DNA from: JBMOKU01 sp049324315
GTDB lineage: Bacteria > Bacillota > Clostridia > Peptostreptococcales > Thermotaleaceae
Assembly: GCA_049324315.1 (NCBI GenBank)
Contig: JBMOKU010000008.1
Location: forward strand, 1 to 64,000
Length of the DNA stretch: 64,000 nucleotides
Direction: 5' to 3'
Both the position numbers and the translations under genes were made by a program. Of the stretch, positions 62,935 to 64,000 are shown in pieces. The notes under the pieces were generated by a model. It had not been told where the DNA came from, did no database searches, and saw only the letters and a program-made list of their open reading frames with translations. Every line of letters starts with the position of its first letter. The stretch's first letter is position 1.

Positions 62935-63789
62935 TTATTCCTGCGACTGATACCATATGCGTATTGTTGAAGTTTGTCCCTGCTGCGTGTTTCTGACAGC
63001 AAGTCTTCCATACTTTGCAAATTTATAAGGAATAATATATGATAACTCATTGGGGTAAATCACGGTGTTTACCGGAGCGTCATCAAAAAAATGAATACCA
63101 TCAGGACTCAATTGAAGTACTGCTTCTACATCAGAATCTCCTATGTTTTCTATATAGTAGGTTATTGTTTTGGTAAGGGACATATCTATTACTGATGAAA
63201 ACCGATACAATTCGTCTGTATTCATCTCTTCATACTTTTCTATGAATATAGTGGATGGCGGCTGTATTTCCGTCTTTAAGCCATAGTATATTTCAACTGT
63301 CGGAGACAAATTTGAGTTAATGACTGTTGTAATCTGTTTATTTGTTCCATTTCGTATCTCATTATTTTTAATAATGAATCCATAATTGGGAATAGCATTT
63401 TCATACCACATTTGAACCATTTCTGTAATATTGAAGGTATAGAAGTTTGGCCTATTAATAGATACAGATTCCCCTGATATATTTGGAGAAAAATTAGGTT
63501 GGTTGTTCCAGTTAATTGTAGTAACAGACCAATCCTGTACGATGATAAAAGGCGTAAATATGCTATTTGTATACGTTCCAACTGATTGTACGTATAATTT
63601 TAGCACCGCTTTTAGTATAATGCATTGCTCTGGAATCATTGATAGGGGAAATTTGAAAAGCATGCGATAAATATTATTTGCGCGAATTTTTCCTAAATAC
63701 ATAGTTTTACATGGACCAAACACCTTGAACGCTTCTCTGGAACTGATCTGTCTTGTTATGATTTCTGGTGCTATTTTTATAAAATTCAT
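62935..63789 (-). CDS. DNRLRE-DUF6385 fusion protein
   Basis: Protein of 284 aa, no signal peptide. The N-terminal DNRLRE-like domain (about 1-170) has NIYRMLFKFPLS, LKAVLKLYV, WSVTTINWNNQP, FNITEMVQMWYE, and NYGFIIKN. The C-terminal domain (about 195-284) matches the end of the repeat protein encoded at 58503-59180. It therefore joins the two module types of the opposite-strand operon and is convergent with it. AAGGAGGG precedes the ATG. No promoter was recognised. Most likely part of the same surface structure. Confidence 0.82.
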   Translation of the reverse strand: MNFIKIAPEIITRQISSREAFKVFGPCKTMYLGKIRANNIYRMLFKFPLSMIPEQCIILKAVLKLYVQSVGTYTNSIFTPFIIVQDWSVTTINWNNQPNFSPNISGESVSINRPNFYTFNITEMVQMWYENAIPNYGFIIKNNEIRNGTNKQITTVINSNLSPTVEIYYGLKTEIQPPSTIFIEKYEEMNTDELYRFSSVIDMSLTKTITYYIENIGDSDVEAVLQLSPDGIHFFDDAPVNTVIYPNELSYIIPYKFAKYGRLAVRNTQQGQTSTIRIWYQSQE

Positions 63790-63920
63790 CGTACTTCCCT
63801 CCTTACTTCAATATATTTTCAGCAGGACAAAAACTATACTGTTTATCAAATTTCCCGGTAACTTTTTTAGCAAGCTTTTAATTTGAATCATCTTTACGAT
63901 AAAAGTACGACAAGAGAAGG

Positions 63921-63948
63921 ACAAAAAAACCCTGTTTGTCATATGATA
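63921..63948 (+). promoter_or_regulatory. Sigma-K type promoter at the right edge
   Basis: AC (63921-63922), 17 bp, CATATGATA (63940-63948): an exact match to AC-N16/17-CATA-N3-TA. It precedes the ribosome site and start of the partial gene at 63970. Confidence 0.55.
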
Positions 63949-63969
63949 TGTTTTATAAAGGAGTGCAAG

Positions 63970-64000
63970 ATGAAAAACATGTATATCTGTTGCCATGCTA
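63970..64000 (+). CDS. Start of a truncated gene at the window edge
   Basis: AAAGGAG stands six bases before an ATG at 63970, and the frame MKNMYICCHA is open to the end of the window. Only ten codons are visible, so nothing can be said of the product. The sigma-K-like promoter upstream supports it being real and mother-cell expressed. Confidence 0.5.
   Translation, partial: MKNMYICCHA

Noticed and set aside
63808..63996. 62-codon minus-strand frame at the right edge
   Set aside because: No ribosome site, and it overlaps the sigma-K-like promoter and the start of a better-supported plus-strand gene.
1..64000. CRISPR arrays, insertion sequences or prophage
   Set aside because: No regularly spaced repeats, transposase, integrase or phage structural gene was found.

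Overview
The window looks like a chromosomal segment of a low-GC, anaerobic, endospore-forming Firmicute of class Clostridia. The supporting signs are a clostridial-type Rnf complex (order rnfCDGEAB), a YunB sporulation protein, an S-layer-homology (SLH) exported hydrolase, strong AGGAGG ribosome sites, and A/T-rich intergenic DNA. The gene order resembles Alkaliphilus-like genera, but that placement is inference from remembered synteny. No phage, insertion sequence or CRISPR array was seen. Most genes are on the minus strand.

Left third (0.3-17.3 kb), read right to left: genes for NusG-II, Gx transporter and DUF4321 proteins, maf, radC, then the cell-shape and division run mreB-mreC-mreD-mrdA, minC-minD-minE, rodA and mgsA. 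Next is mltG, and then a block whose order matches the Bacillus yrrL-yrrM-yrrN/O-udk-pbpI region: mltG, tRNA wobble-uridine genes trmR and trhP, udk and a class B PBP. Terminators after mrdA, minE and mltG, and an extended -10 promoter before rodA, divide this run into several transcription units.

17.6-28.4 kb: the six-gene rnf operon has its own near-consensus promoter. Upstream of it is a five-gene signalling cassette (two DRTGG-type proteins, two HATPase proteins, one PHP protein) of the kind usually found with electron-bifurcating [FeFe]-hydrogenase genes. Here no hydrogenase subunit is present. A SPOR-domain protein, a lytic transglycosylase and a triple-SH3/NlpC-P60 hydrolase follow.

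28.4-47.6 kb: a 47-residue small gene with its own promoter and terminator; a GH18-SLH protein; an LD-carboxypeptidase and lysA preceded by a sigma-54 type promoter, three direct repeats and a sigma-54 activator gene; tRNA-Leu(GAG)-tRNA-Val(GAC); a peptide-type ABC binding protein; nicotinate phosphoribosyltransferase; coaE and polA; an ECF sigma factor with a zinc-finger/DUF4349 partner and a probable autoregulatory promoter; an L,D-transpeptidase; tRNA-Leu(CAA).

47.7-58.3 kb: assorted metabolic and regulatory genes, including a CDF transporter, a Schlafen/AlbA-type regulator, a selenium-type LysR regulator, yunB, an ECF sigma factor with a Cys-containing tail next to glutaminase, an amidohydrolase and asnB.

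58.4-64.0 kb: the least ordinary part. Four genes share modules: a Ser/Thr/Val/Asp repeat protein ending in a DUF6385-like domain; a family-2 glycosyltransferase fused to a long TPR region; a paralogue in which the glycosyltransferase is replaced by a DNRLRE-like domain; and a DNRLRE-DUF6385 fusion. None has a recognisable signal peptide. Sigma-K-like promoters stand before the first gene and before a partial gene at the right edge. I propose, as inference, a mother-cell-expressed, glycosylated spore-surface system.
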